Positions 26,777-35,944 of a stretch of 64,000 bases of DNA are shown piece by piece. The DNA is taken from contig NZ_FCNX02000002.1 in the NCBI RefSeq assembly GCF_001544835.2, positions 248,001 to 312,000 on the forward strand, written 5' to 3'. Under the pieces are notes generated by a model. It made no database searches, was not told the origin of the DNA, and saw only the letters and a list, made by a program, of their open reading frames with translations. Within the stretch, counting starts at the first letter, position 1, and the number at the start of each line of letters is the position of its first letter. The position numbers and the translations under genes are program-made. This DNA is from Caballeronia fortuita. Its GTDB lineage: Bacteria > Pseudomonadota > Gammaproteobacteria > Burkholderiales > Burkholderiaceae.

Positions 26777-27079
26777 ATGGTCACGAAAGCGTTGTTCGTC
26801 CGACTTGAAGCGAAGCCGGGCAAGGAGCAGGAAGTCGAAGACTTCCTGATGGGCGGCTTGCCGCTCGTCGAGCAGGAGCCCGCCACGATTGCGTGGTTCG
26901 GGCTGAAAATCGCGCCATCGGTGTACGGCATCTTCGACGCATTCCCCGACGACGCTGGCCGCAAGGCGCACCTTTCGGGCAAGGTAGCCGAGGCGCTGAT
27001 GGCGAAAGCCCCGGAACTCTTCGCTCATTCGCCGGAGATCATGAACATCGATGTACTCGCGGCGAAGCTGCCTTCGTAG
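26777..27079 (+). CDS. Antibiotic-biosynthesis-monooxygenase (ABM) domain protein
   Basis: 100 residues forming one dimeric alpha-beta barrel: KALFVRLEAKPGKEQEVEDF, LPLVEQEPATIAWFGLKI, YGIFDAFPDDAGRKAHLSG, then KAPELFAHSPEIMNID. This is the usual ABM layout, found in quinol monooxygenases and heme-degrading proteins, but often of unknown function. ACGGAGG lies upstream at good spacing. It is an intact gene between two gene relics, so it has been kept under selection or arrived later. No neighbour fixes its substrate. Confidence 0.8.
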   Translation: MVTKALFVRLEAKPGKEQEVEDFLMGGLPLVEQEPATIAWFGLKIAPSVYGIFDAFPDDAGRKAHLSGKVAEALMAKAPELFAHSPEIMNIDVLAAKLPS

Positions 27080-27214
27080 CCACGTCGACATCCGGTGCTG
27101 GACGCGTCGCCGCCACGCAGCCTGAACAATCCTGGCCGTCGAAACACTGCGGAAAGCGTGCACGTGAAAGGCGTGAGGATTCAGACTCGTGAGACGTTGT
27201 TCGCCGCGTCCCGG

Positions 27215-27316
27215 CGTCCGTTTGCCCGGTTTGCCGACCGCGAAGCTGACACGTTTGCACTGGTCACATGCGCCGCTGATGATCGCGAAGGGCACAGCGA
27301 CGCAATCACCGATCTT
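27215..27316 (-). pseudogene. Fragment of a zinc-dependent alcohol dehydrogenase
   Basis: The minus strand reads KIGDCVAVPFAIISGACDQC followed by KR. This corresponds to the GDxVxVPFxI...CGxCxxCxR segment holding the structural-zinc cysteines in the Zn-alcohol/formaldehyde dehydrogenases. Compare GDWVCLPFNISCGHCVNCER in the intact gene at 28068 and GDRVVVPSFIVCGQCWYCQH at 30193. Only about 34 residues survive, in the opposite direction to the intact copies, with frameshifts on both sides. Confidence 0.5.
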
Positions 27317-28067
27317 GGAACGCGCTTCTCCTCGCCTCTCAGCAGCGCGGCACCCGTCATGCAAGAAGCATTCATCGTTCCGTTCAAGGCCTCCTGACTT
27401 GCCGCCATCAGCTTCTTGCATCGGATGATCGTTGTATGGTGAACTGGTGGCCCGATGACGCCGCATCGGTGTCCATGTCAGAAGAGCATTTTGATGAGCT
27501 GCGTGGCAAATCGCGGATGACCACGTCTGCGTTCAGTCAGACCTGCAGCCTATCCACTCGATCGTTACGCTGCGTCGTGCCGACAAGTGCTTCCGAAAAG
27601 ACGTGGCGATGCAGACTTCGCCAGCATGCCGGCTGGCCAATTTGCGGCATCTCCGGTTCGCAAAATCGAGCCGCTTTTGCAAAATGTGCGGCCTGATGTA
27701 CGTTTTCCGCGAATACGCAGTAGCCGCTGCCCATCACGCACCGATGAGCCGACCCGTCGAATCGCACCGAATTCGGGATTGAACGGCGCTAATCCGCGAT
27801 TGCCTCGCCCGGCATCAATCAGGCACGCGGATAGCTGCCGATGTGATAGCGCACCGCGACGAAAAATCTGGAGCGCCTCGCACGCAATGTTTAGGATAGC
27901 GACAGACTTTCCAGCCTCAACGAGCAATAGCAGACGCGGCCTTCAAGGTGCCGGTCTGAATATGTCAGGGACGGCCCGCAGATATGCGTGCGGGCTTATC
28001 GACGCCGTCAGCCGCTGAAGAATTGATGTGGCTGAGGCTCTTCGCAGTTGACTCTCGGGAGAAAGAT
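27317..28067. other. Mostly featureless region before the dehydrogenase genes
   Basis: About 750 bases with no supported gene. A hairpin with GCCCGCA arms (27974-27980 and 27989-27995) followed by TTATC lies about 70 bases before the next gene and may end upstream transcription. The promoter for the dehydrogenase gene is expected at about 28000-28050. Parts could be further remains of the decayed dehydrogenase, but I cannot align them by eye. Confidence 0.4.
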
Positions 28068-29216
28068 ATGAAAGCCGTTGTATATCGCGGTCCTCGCCAG
28101 GTCGCAGTAGAAGATGTGCCGGATCCCAAGATCGAGCGTCCGACCGACGCCATCGTCAGAATCACCACTACCAACATCTGCGGTTCGGATCTGCACATGT
28201 ACGAGGGGCGAACAGACTTCGAGCAAGGCCGCATCTTCGGTCATGAAAATCTGGGCGTGGTGCAGGAAGTAGGACCCGCCGTGGAGCGGCTCAAACCCGG
28301 GGACTGGGTGTGTCTGCCATTCAACATTAGCTGCGGCCATTGCGTGAACTGCGAGCGCGGCCTCACTGCGTTTTGCCTGAGCGCGAATCAGCCGGGCATC
28401 GCGGGCGGCGCATTCGGCTTCGCGGACATGGGGCCGTGGGCCGGCGGACAAGCCGAATATCTTCGCGTACCGTGGGCGGACTTCATGGCGCTGAAGCTGC
28501 CGCAGGACGCGGAGTCGAAGCAGACCGACTACGTGATGTGCGCCGACATCTTCCCGACCGGTTGGCACGCGACCGAACTTGCCGGCCTGAAGCCCGGAGA
28601 CGCTATCGTGATCTATGGCTCGGGACCGGTGGGTCTGATGGCCGCGCACTCGGCCATGATAAAGGGCGCACGCAGCGTCATGGTGGTCGATTGCCATCCC
28701 GACCGTCTCAAGCTTGCTGAATCGATCGGCGCAACTGCAATCGATTATTCGAAGGAAGATCCGGTGCAGCGCGTGATGGACCTGACAAACGGCATGGGCG
28801 CGGACGTGGGTTGCGAATGCGTCGGCTATCAGTGTCACGATCCGTCTCCGCATCGTCATGAGAGCCCCAATCTGACGATGAACAATCTGGTCTCGTCGGT
28901 CAAGTTCACGGGCGGGATCGGCGTGGTCGGCGTGTTCGTGCCGGAAGACCCGGGCGCGCAGGACGAATTGGCGAAGAAAGGGCAGATCGCATTCGACTGG
29001 GGCAAGTGCTGGTTCAAAGGCCAGCACATCGCCACGGGCCAGTGCAACGTCAAGGCGTACAACCGGCAGTTGCGCAACCTGATTCACGCCGGCCGCGCGA
29101 AGCCATCTTTCATCGTGTCGCATGAGTTGAAACTCGACCAGGCGCCTGAAGCATACAAGCACTTCGACGTGCGCGAGCATGGCTGGACCAAGGTGGTCCT
29201 GCATCCGGGAGGTTAG
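28068..29216 (+). CDS. Zinc-dependent alcohol dehydrogenase, glutathione-independent formaldehyde dehydrogenase type
   Basis: 382 residues. The catalytic zinc set is seen in TTNICGSDLHMYEG (Cys) and FGHENLGVV (His). The structural-zinc loop is CGHCVNC with a following Cys (TAFC), and the cofactor motif is VIYGSGPVGLMAAHSA. The insert PGIAGGAFGFADMGPWAGGQ and the long end are typical of formaldehyde dismutase/FdhA-like enzymes, which keep NAD tightly bound. The ATG follows GGGAGAAAG. The gene stands in a group with an SRPBCC protein and a second dehydrogenase and probably detoxifies aldehydes; the true substrate is unproven. Confidence 0.88.
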   Translation: MKAVVYRGPRQVAVEDVPDPKIERPTDAIVRITTTNICGSDLHMYEGRTDFEQGRIFGHENLGVVQEVGPAVERLKPGDWVCLPFNISCGHCVNCERGLTAFCLSANQPGIAGGAFGFADMGPWAGGQAEYLRVPWADFMALKLPQDAESKQTDYVMCADIFPTGWHATELAGLKPGDAIVIYGSGPVGLMAAHSAMIKGARSVMVVDCHPDRLKLAESIGATAIDYSKEDPVQRVMDLTNGMGADVGCECVGYQCHDPSPHRHESPNLTMNNLVSSVKFTGGIGVVGVFVPEDPGAQDELAKKGQIAFDWGKCWFKGQHIATGQCNVKAYNRQLRNLIHAGRAKPSFIVSHELKLDQAPEAYKHFDVREHGWTKVVLHPGG

Positions 29217-29422
29217 CAAAGCGACGCGCGTTGTCGTTGCATGCGCACTCGGGCTCATCGCTCCATCTGTGGTGGGGCGATGCATCCCCTCAGCCCGGTT
29301 CCACGACTCATGGCAGCCGTGCGATGCGCTCGGGCGCCGCCCACATCTATCGTCGATACCGCTGCACGGCACGAACCGCGTAGCGGATACCGCAGCGGTC
29401 AGTAACCTTCGGAGCATTCGTT

Positions 29423-30181
29423 ATGGCAAGCAACATTCTTGCTATCGGGTCGCGCGAAACATTGCAGCGCGGCCGCCCTTCTTCGGGCATCCCGGCTAGA
29501 GAAACAATGCAAGGCATTGGCTGGATCCCCGTCGCGCTCAGCGCGGCCTTGATCGTGTCCGGGCTCGCCGGACGAAAGAAAGGCGCCGTGGCGCTCGCGC
29601 TCACTGCTTGCGCGGGCGTCGCCGCGGTGCGGGCCGGGTACGCTGTCCCGCTGCATCGAGGGGCGAACAGCAAGGAGCGAAGCGGGACCTCTGGCGCGAC
29701 GCCGGAAGTGGAACGCGCAATCACCATCGGCAGGAGCGCGGACGATCTTCGTCGTCTCTGGCTTGAGCCCGGAACGCTCCCGCAACTCTTGGCAGGCTTC
29801 GCGACGTTGCACCCGACGAGCGACGGCCGCATGCGCTGGGAGATCAGGACGCCGCTCGGTCGCGCCTACAGATGGGAATCGGAGCGTGTCGACGGTCCCG
29901 GCGCAGGCGTCGGCTGGCGCTCGCTGCCTGGCGCCGCCGTGCCGAACGAAGGATCCGTCCGCTTCGACTCCGCCCCGAACGACCGCGGCACGGTGGCGAC
30001 GCTGCACGTCCGGTTCGACCCGCCCGGCGGCGCGCTCGGTGAAGGGTTACTCAAGCTCCTCGGGACCACGCCGCTGAAACTGGTCGCGGACAACGCGCTG
30101 CGGCGCTTCAAGAACCTCGCCGAAACCGGCGAGATTCCTACCACTGAGCGGCAGCCCGCTGCTCGCGCGAATACACGCTAA
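29423..30181 (+). CDS. Membrane-anchored SRPBCC (polyketide cyclase/START-like) protein
   Basis: 252 residues. Two short membrane segments near 30-75 (GWIPVALSAALIVSGLAG; ALALTACAGVAAVRAGYAVP) are followed by an SRPBCC domain (about 95-235): VERAITIGRSADDLRRLWLE, then WEIRTPLGRAYRWESE, GSVRFDSAPNDRGTVATLHV and LKLVADNALRRFKNLAETGE. This layout matches cyclase/dehydrase-like proteins seen beside alcohol dehydrogenases in Burkholderia stress regions. It ends 11 bases before the next dehydrogenase start, so the two share an mRNA. Lipid or hydrophobic-ligand binding is the general role of the fold; no ligand is known. Confidence 0.78.
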   Translation: MASNILAIGSRETLQRGRPSSGIPARETMQGIGWIPVALSAALIVSGLAGRKKGAVALALTACAGVAAVRAGYAVPLHRGANSKERSGTSGATPEVERAITIGRSADDLRRLWLEPGTLPQLLAGFATLHPTSDGRMRWEIRTPLGRAYRWESERVDGPGAGVGWRSLPGAAVPNEGSVRFDSAPNDRGTVATLHVRFDPPGGALGEGLLKLLGTTPLKLVADNALRRFKNLAETGEIPTTERQPAARANTR

Positions 30182-30192
30182 GGAGAGTGAGC

Positions 30193-31365
30193 ATGCGAGC
30201 ACTTTACTGGAACGGGGTAAACGACCTGCGCGTCGGGACCGTGAAAGACCCGGAGATCACCAATCCTCACGACGCGATCCTGCGCGTCAGTCTGTCGACG
30301 ACCTGCGGCTCGGACCTTCACTTCATCGACGGCTACATCCCGACAATGAAGTCCGGCGATGTCATCGGCCACGAGTTCATGGGCGTGATCGAGGAGGTCG
30401 GCCCCGAGGTGAAACGCCTCGCGAAAGGCGACCGCGTCGTGGTTCCTTCGTTCATCGTCTGCGGCCAATGCTGGTATTGCCAGCATTCCCTCTACTCGCT
30501 GTGCGACAACACGCATCCGAAGCCCGAGCTACAGGCGCCGCTTCTGGGCGGACATACGACGGCAGGAATCTACGGCTACACCCACGCGTTCGGCGGGTAT
30601 GCGGGCGCGCATGCGCAATACGTGCGCGTTCCGTTTGCCGACAACGACTGCTTCAAGGTCCCCGACGGCGTGGCGGACGATACGGCGCTGTTCCTTTCGG
30701 ATGCGGCGCCGACCGGCTACATGGGCGCCGACTTCTGCAACATCCAGCCGGGCGACACGGTCGCGGTCTGGGGCTGCGGTGGCGTTGGGCTGATGGCGCA
30801 GCAAAGCGCGCGTCTGATGGGCGCGGAGCGGGTCATCGCGATCGACCGCTTCCCCGAGCGTCTGGAGATGGCGCGCGAGCACGCCGGCTCGGAGACGATC
30901 GACTACACGGCGGTCGACAGCGTCCTGGAAACGCTCATGGAGATGACCGGCGGACGGGGCCCCGACGCTTGCATCGACGCTGTGGGGATGGAAGCGCACG
31001 GCACCGGGCCGCAATACGCGTATGACCGCGTCAAGCAGGCGCTGCGTCTCGAGACGGACCGCGGCCAGGCGCTGCGCGAGGCCGTGATGGCCTGCCGCAA
31101 GGGCGGCACGCTGTCGGTGCTGGGCGTCTACGGGCTGATCGACAAGTTCCCGATGGGCGCCATCATGAACAAGGGCATGACGGTGCGCAGCGCCCAACAA
31201 CACGGGCAAGCCTATATGGATCGGCTGCTCTCGCACGCGCAGAAAGGCGAACTCAACCCTGCTTACCTCGCCACTCACCGCTTCTCGCTGGAGGACGGAC
31301 CACGCGGCTACAACATGTTCAAGCACAAGACAGACGGCTGCGTCCGTGCCGTGTTCGCGCCGTAA
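30193..31365 (+). CDS. Zinc-dependent alcohol dehydrogenase, second copy
   Basis: 390 residues. Catalytic zinc: STTCGSDLHFIDG and IGHEFMGVIEEVG; structural zinc: CGQCWYC with a later Cys (YSLC); cofactor motif VWGCGGVGLMAQQSA, then AIDRFPERLEMAREH, whose Asp points to NAD(H). The start is the ATG at 30193 with AGGAG 7 bases upstream; a GTG at 30187 is also in frame. It differs from the copy at 28068, so the pair is an old paralogy, not a recent duplication. It is cotranscribed with the SRPBCC gene and probably with the royal-jelly-family gene 42 bases later. Confidence 0.88.
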   Translation: MRALYWNGVNDLRVGTVKDPEITNPHDAILRVSLSTTCGSDLHFIDGYIPTMKSGDVIGHEFMGVIEEVGPEVKRLAKGDRVVVPSFIVCGQCWYCQHSLYSLCDNTHPKPELQAPLLGGHTTAGIYGYTHAFGGYAGAHAQYVRVPFADNDCFKVPDGVADDTALFLSDAAPTGYMGADFCNIQPGDTVAVWGCGGVGLMAQQSARLMGAERVIAIDRFPERLEMAREHAGSETIDYTAVDSVLETLMEMTGGRGPDACIDAVGMEAHGTGPQYAYDRVKQALRLETDRGQALREAVMACRKGGTLSVLGVYGLIDKFPMGAIMNKGMTVRSAQQHGQAYMDRLLSHAQKGELNPAYLATHRFSLEDGPRGYNMFKHKTDGCVRAVFAP

Positions 31366-31407
31366 CTTCCCGTGCAGTCCGGGTGCCGCCATGCAAAGGA
31401 AACGACC

Positions 31408-32538
31408 ATGATCCGCATCACAGCCGCGTCCGCCGTCGTGGCGATGACGCTTCTCGCCAGTGCATCCATCGCACAGCAGCACACGGCGCCTTCATCCGAT
31501 ACGCCACGATTGCAGCAGGTCGCGCGATTCGAGCATCAGGTCACCGGCGTGACCGTTTCGAAGGATGGGCGCATCTTCGTCAATTTTCCGCGCTGGACGG
31601 AAGATGCGCCGATCTCGGTCGCCGAAGTGACACACGACGGCCAGCTCAAGGCCTATCCGGACGACGAGTGGAATTCGTGGCGCAACGGCAAGAAGAACCA
31701 GATGTCCGCCGGAGATCATTTCGTGTGCGTTCAGAGCGTCGTGACCGATGCACACGGTAATCTCTGGGTCGTCGATCCGGCCGCGCCAGCGACAGCGTCA
31801 CTGGTGCCGGGTGGACCCAAGCTCGTGAGAATCGACCTCAAGACGAACGAGGTTGCGCAGGTGATCCGCTTCGACGAGACCGTCGCACCTCAGGGAAGCT
31901 ACCTGAACGATGTGCGTTTTTCGCCGGATGGCAAGTATGCCTATCTGACCGATGCCGGAGCGAAGGGAGCGCTCCTCGTCGTGGATCTGCGCTCTGGCAA
32001 TGCCCGACGCGTGCTCGACGGCCACGCGAGCACGCAGCCGGAAAAGGACGTCGTCGTGAAGATCGACGGGCAGCCGCTGCGCCGACCCGACGGACGCGGC
32101 GTCGAATTCGCCGCCGACAGCCTCGCGCTTTCGCGTGATGGCCGCACGCTCTACTGGAAAGCACTGACCGGTCGCACGCTCTATCGCATCGCGACGGGCG
32201 CACTGCAGAACCCGCGTCTGCCGGCGAAGGATCTCGAAGCGCGCGTGGAGCGTGTCGCCGAGACGGAGCCGACGGACGGTCTCTGGATCGATGAACGCGG
32301 GCGGCTCTATTTGAGCGCTTTCGAGCAGAACGCAGTCAAAGTCCGCGACGGGGATCGCACTGCTACCGTTGTGCAGGACAAGCGGCTGCGCTGGCCCGAT
32401 ACGTTCTCGGAGGGACCCGACGGAACCCTTTATGTCACCAGTTCCCGCATCCAGGACATGAGCTGGTTCAAGCCCGAGAACGGTCCGCGCCTCGAGACGC
32501 AGTTGTGGCGCATTGAACGGCCCGATGTCCCACGATGA
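31408..32538 (+). CDS. Exported major-royal-jelly/yellow family protein
   Basis: 376 residues with a signal peptide (MIRITAASAVVAMTLLASAS, cleavage near IAQQ). The mature part is a six-bladed propeller of the MRJP/yellow type: VTGVTVSKDGRIFVNFPRW, NLWVVDPAAP, YLNDVRFSPDGKYAYLTDAG, then RGVEFAADSLALSRDGRTLY and the closing WPDTFSEGPDGTLYVTSSRI. Such proteins are periplasmic in bacteria and related to gluconolactonase folds; the activity is undefined. AAGGAAAC precedes the ATG. It ends the rightward dehydrogenase group. Confidence 0.87.
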   Translation: MIRITAASAVVAMTLLASASIAQQHTAPSSDTPRLQQVARFEHQVTGVTVSKDGRIFVNFPRWTEDAPISVAEVTHDGQLKAYPDDEWNSWRNGKKNQMSAGDHFVCVQSVVTDAHGNLWVVDPAAPATASLVPGGPKLVRIDLKTNEVAQVIRFDETVAPQGSYLNDVRFSPDGKYAYLTDAGAKGALLVVDLRSGNARRVLDGHASTQPEKDVVVKIDGQPLRRPDGRGVEFAADSLALSRDGRTLYWKALTGRTLYRIATGALQNPRLPAKDLEARVERVAETEPTDGLWIDERGRLYLSAFEQNAVKVRDGDRTATVVQDKRLRWPDTFSEGPDGTLYVTSSRIQDMSWFKPENGPRLETQLWRIERPDVPR

Positions 32539-32879
32539 CGCACAGGGCAGGGTTTTTCCGCCCGCCTGGCGGCGTCGACGTCCTTTAAGCCAAGACACCT
32601 TGAAACGGCAGTAAGTGAGCGCCGGCTGATGCCGACCGCGCGCTTCGGCCATCGGGCAGCAAATAGCGACGGCCCGGTACGGACCTCGTACTCGGTACAT
32701 TATTCGTTGTGCCTGACCGAAGCGCGGCGACGGCGCGTCGAGCAATGTGCGATGCACGTGCCGAAGCGGACGTGGCTCCTCACGTTCACTCGATCGCCAG
32801 TTAGCGCGGGCGGCTGCGCGGTTTCGCGACCGCGTCCTGTCGCGAGGCCGCCGCCGAGGAGCCGCCCTCTTCCCCTCTC
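32539..32879. other. Gap without recognisable gene
   Basis: 341 bases between the convergent royal-jelly-family and rhodanese genes. No gene, clear terminator or repeat was recognised. It separates the stress island from the sulfur cluster. Confidence 0.4.
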
Positions 32880-34490
32880 TCAACGCGCCGCGCGCAACCG
32901 GTAACCCGCGCGCGCCGGATCGCCAATTTGCGCAGGCAACTGCTCTTCCCATTGCAGATACGTCGTGATCGCTGCGACGTTGCCCTCGTGACGGTCGTGC
33001 GCCCAGAACAGATAGTCGATGCGCTCGTCGTCGGCGGGATGCTGCGGCGTCGAATCGACCGGCAAGCCAGCCGCGTGCCACGCCGTGACGCCGCCGCGCA
33101 CGCACTCGACGCGCGCATCCGGCAGACGCTCCCGCAGATCGATCGCGACGAGCGTTGCGAGCGTGTCGTCGTCGCCGAATATGACCGCTGCCCGTTTCGT
33201 CCGCAACGTGTCGATGAGCGCATCGAGACGCGCGCGGTTGACCCATTCCGCGCCCGCCGGATGGCGCTTCCGGTACGCCGCGCTCGATCCGGCGACGAAG
33301 CCCGCCGCGCCATCGCGCAGCCGTTGCGCCGCTTCATGCGGATCGATCCAGTCCGGCGCGGGCTGCGGCGGCTCGAATGCGAAGGCGCGTCGATCGCGCT
33401 CGAGCGTCACGCCGGCGAACGGATCGCGCAGCACGTACACGTCGATGCCGAGTTGCGCGAGCCAATGCGCGGTGCCGATCGCGCGCGTCCGATGCTCGTC
33501 GACGAGCACCACGCGTGCGCGCCGCGTGCCGATCCATCGGTCGGTGGTCTGCACGAGCTGTCCGCCCGGTGCATGGACCGATCCCGCGAGATGGCCCGCG
33601 TCGAATTCACGGGCAGTGCGTACATCGAAAAGATAGGTCGTGCGCGACCCATCGCCTTGCCATTCGCGCAGTTGCGCGTGCTCGATCCAGCGTACGTCGA
33701 AACGCGCGGCGAGGGAATCGGCGCGGACTTGCGCGGCATCGCCGGGCGCGGCGTCCGCATGTGCGGCGGGCACGGCGCCCGACGCCAGCTCGAAGCCCGC
33801 GCGCCGCCATGCCTGGGTGCCGCCGCGCAGCGCGAACACCGGATTGCGCACGCCCGCATTGATCAGCGCCTGAGCGCCGATGATCCCGCGCGTGCGGCCC
33901 GCGCACGACACGACGATAGTGCGCGCGGGATCGTCGAGATACGCATCGACGAGATGCAGCAATTCCGCGCCCGGCGCGCTGATCGCACCCGGCACGTGAA
34001 AACGCTCGAACTCCTCGGCGGTGCGGCAATCGAGCACGACAAGGCCAGGCTCCGCTTCGCGCCGCGCGTTCAGTTCCTGCGGATCGAGCTGCGGCGTGTG
34101 ACACGCGAGCTCGACGAATTCCGCGAACGCCTTGCTCGGCACGTTGACGCCTTCGAAGAGCGTCTGCCCCGCCTCGCGCCACGCGATGACGCCGCCTTCG
34201 AGCACGGCGATATCGCTATACCCCAGCGCGGCAAGACGGCGTGCCGCGCGCACCGCGACGCCGTGCTCGCCGTCGTCGATCAACACGATGCGCGTCGCGA
34301 GCCGCGGCACCGGCGTGGCGATGTCGCGTTCGAGCGTGCTGTACGGCACGTTGATCGCGTGCAGCGGATGGTTCCAGCCGAACTCGCCTTCCTCGCGCAC
34401 GTCGACGAGTGCGATCTCGCGTTCGTCGCCGAGCCAGTCGAGCAGCGTACCGGTCTGGATGCGCTTGATGCCGTGTGTCGAAGCAGTCAT
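32880..34490 (-). CDS. Four-module rhodanese-like sulfurtransferase, one active-site cysteine
   Basis: 536 residues made of four rhodanese modules (about 1-115, 130-240, 265-365, 380-480) plus a tail. Only module 2 has the catalytic cysteine loop: VVSCAGRTRG, Cys196. Modules 1, 3 and 4 have IDDGEHG, VDEHRTRA and FGDDDTL there, so they are probably structural or binding modules. The start at 34490 overlaps the flavoprotein stop by 4 bases (ATGA). It is last in a seven-gene leftward operon with cysteine-dioxygenase-like, C-S lyase and ABC transporter genes, so it should carry sulfane sulfur from the imported compound. Confidence 0.88.
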   Translation of the reverse strand: MTASTHGIKRIQTGTLLDWLGDEREIALVDVREEGEFGWNHPLHAINVPYSTLERDIATPVPRLATRIVLIDDGEHGVAVRAARRLAALGYSDIAVLEGGVIAWREAGQTLFEGVNVPSKAFAEFVELACHTPQLDPQELNARREAEPGLVVLDCRTAEEFERFHVPGAISAPGAELLHLVDAYLDDPARTIVVSCAGRTRGIIGAQALINAGVRNPVFALRGGTQAWRRAGFELASGAVPAAHADAAPGDAAQVRADSLAARFDVRWIEHAQLREWQGDGSRTTYLFDVRTAREFDAGHLAGSVHAPGGQLVQTTDRWIGTRRARVVLVDEHRTRAIGTAHWLAQLGIDVYVLRDPFAGVTLERDRRAFAFEPPQPAPDWIDPHEAAQRLRDGAAGFVAGSSAAYRKRHPAGAEWVNRARLDALIDTLRTKRAAVIFGDDDTLATLVAIDLRERLPDARVECVRGGVTAWHAAGLPVDSTPQHPADDERIDYLFWAHDRHEGNVAAITTYLQWEEQLPAQIGDPARAGYRLRAAR

Positions 34491-35941
34491 GAAATACCTT
34501 GAGAAAGCGGTTGATCGTGTTCCTGCGCGTTCCACACGTTAGCTGCATAGAGCGTCGCGTCGAAATCGGCGGGAACGTCGGCGTCGAGGCGCGCGGCGTG
34601 TGTGTCGATATCCGCGTGGAAGAGATCGCGGCTGATGCGGCGCACGACCGCGGGAATGTCGCGCCTCATGCTCGGCACGTCGCCGACCGGCACGCCCGCG
34701 CTGACGAAGCCCGCTGGGTTGTAGACGTGGATGTTGCGCAGCCACGGCGCGGCGCCCGGCGTCTTTTCGAGGTACTCGAGCGCCTCGCCGAGATAGGGAT
34801 GCGCGCCGAGCGCCGCATCGGCGTCGGCGGGCGGCGGCGTGTATTGGTCGCGCCACAGGCGCACGTGCGGCGCGATATCGGCAAGCTCGGGACGCGCCGC
34901 AAGATCGACGGCGAAGCCGGTGCCCGCAATCGCAAAGTCGAACGCGAAGGCATCGCCGTTCGCATTCAGCACGATGCGCTTGTCCACGGCGCGCGCCGCC
35001 TCGATTGCCGCGCCGACATGCAGGCGGAAGTTCGCGAAGCGCGTCACGCGCTCGATCGAATCGCGCGGCGCGGTCGAGCCTTCGCGACGAAAGCGTCGCG
35101 CCTGCGACCAGCGCAGCGCATCGGGCAAGCCGTGATAGTTGTCGTACGCGCCCGGATAGCCGCGCGTGCGCGAGACCGGTTTCGCGGCGAGCGCGGCACG
35201 GCGCGCGAACAGATGCACATCCGCGGCGCCGGCTTCGAGCGCGGTCGCGGCGGCGTCGAACGCGGACGCCGCCGCGCCGATCACGGCGACCGACTTGCCG
35301 CGCAAGGCGGAAAAATCGATGGCCTGCGACGTATGCGCAAGAAGCGCGGGCGGCAAATGCGCCACGACATCGGGCACGAAGGCGCGTCCGTTGCCCGCGA
35401 CGCCGTTGCACAGCACGATCTTGCGCACGGTTTCGACGCGCGCTTCGCCATCGACTTCGAGGTGCACGCGAAAGCTGTCGCCCGCTGGCTCGATCCGCGA
35501 AAGACGCACGCCGTAGCGCACCGGAATGTCGAGAAACGTTCGAAACCACGCGAGATACGCGGCCCATTCCCTGCGCGGCGCGCGTTCGATGGACCCGTAC
35601 GCGTCGCGGCCGTAGCGCGCTTCGTACCATGCGCGAAAGCTCAGGCCCGCGACATCGCCCTCCGGCCCGACGAGCGTTTTCGGCGTGCGCAGCGTGTTCA
35701 TCCGCGCGCGATTCAGCCAGACGCCCGCCGTGCCGGCATCGTTAGCGGCGTCGATGACGCTCACGCGTCCGATGCCTGCCCGGCGCAACGCGAAGGCAAA
35801 CGCGCAGCCGGTCTGTCCGCCGCCGACGATCAGCACATCGTGATCGATGCCCGCGCGCGCCGGCACCCAGTTCTCGGGCGCAGGTCCGAGCAGATCGAGC
35901 GCGCGGCGCGCTTCGCCGTCCACATCGAAGAATTCGTCCAT
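34487..35941 (-). CDS. FAD/NAD(P)-dependent monooxygenase-like flavoprotein
   Basis: 484 residues. FAD Rossmann motif VLIVGGGQTGCAFAFALRRA lies near residues 35-54, after a 30-residue lead; a second dinucleotide motif VAVIGAAASAFDAAATAL lies near 215. The general plan is that of class B flavin monooxygenases (FMO/BVMO relatives), although the FxGxxxHxxxW/F fingerprint is not clear. In an operon for sulfur amino acids, S-oxidation of a thioether before C-S cleavage is a reasonable job (inference). It starts 3 bases after the binding-protein stop and overlaps the rhodanese gene, so it is tightly coupled to both. Confidence 0.8.
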   Translation of the reverse strand: MDEFFDVDGEARRALDLLGPAPENWVPARAGIDHDVLIVGGGQTGCAFAFALRRAGIGRVSVIDAANDAGTAGVWLNRARMNTLRTPKTLVGPEGDVAGLSFRAWYEARYGRDAYGSIERAPRREWAAYLAWFRTFLDIPVRYGVRLSRIEPAGDSFRVHLEVDGEARVETVRKIVLCNGVAGNGRAFVPDVVAHLPPALLAHTSQAIDFSALRGKSVAVIGAAASAFDAAATALEAGAADVHLFARRAALAAKPVSRTRGYPGAYDNYHGLPDALRWSQARRFRREGSTAPRDSIERVTRFANFRLHVGAAIEAARAVDKRIVLNANGDAFAFDFAIAGTGFAVDLAARPELADIAPHVRLWRDQYTPPPADADAALGAHPYLGEALEYLEKTPGAAPWLRNIHVYNPAGFVSAGVPVGDVPSMRRDIPAVVRRISRDLFHADIDTHAARLDADVPADFDATLYAANVWNAQEHDQPLSQGIS

Positions 35942-35944
35942 GCT

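Noticed and set aside
26338-26982. Possible minus-strand gene of 214 codons
   Set aside because: Overlaps the intact ABM-domain gene on the other strand, which has a good ribosome site and clear fold motifs.
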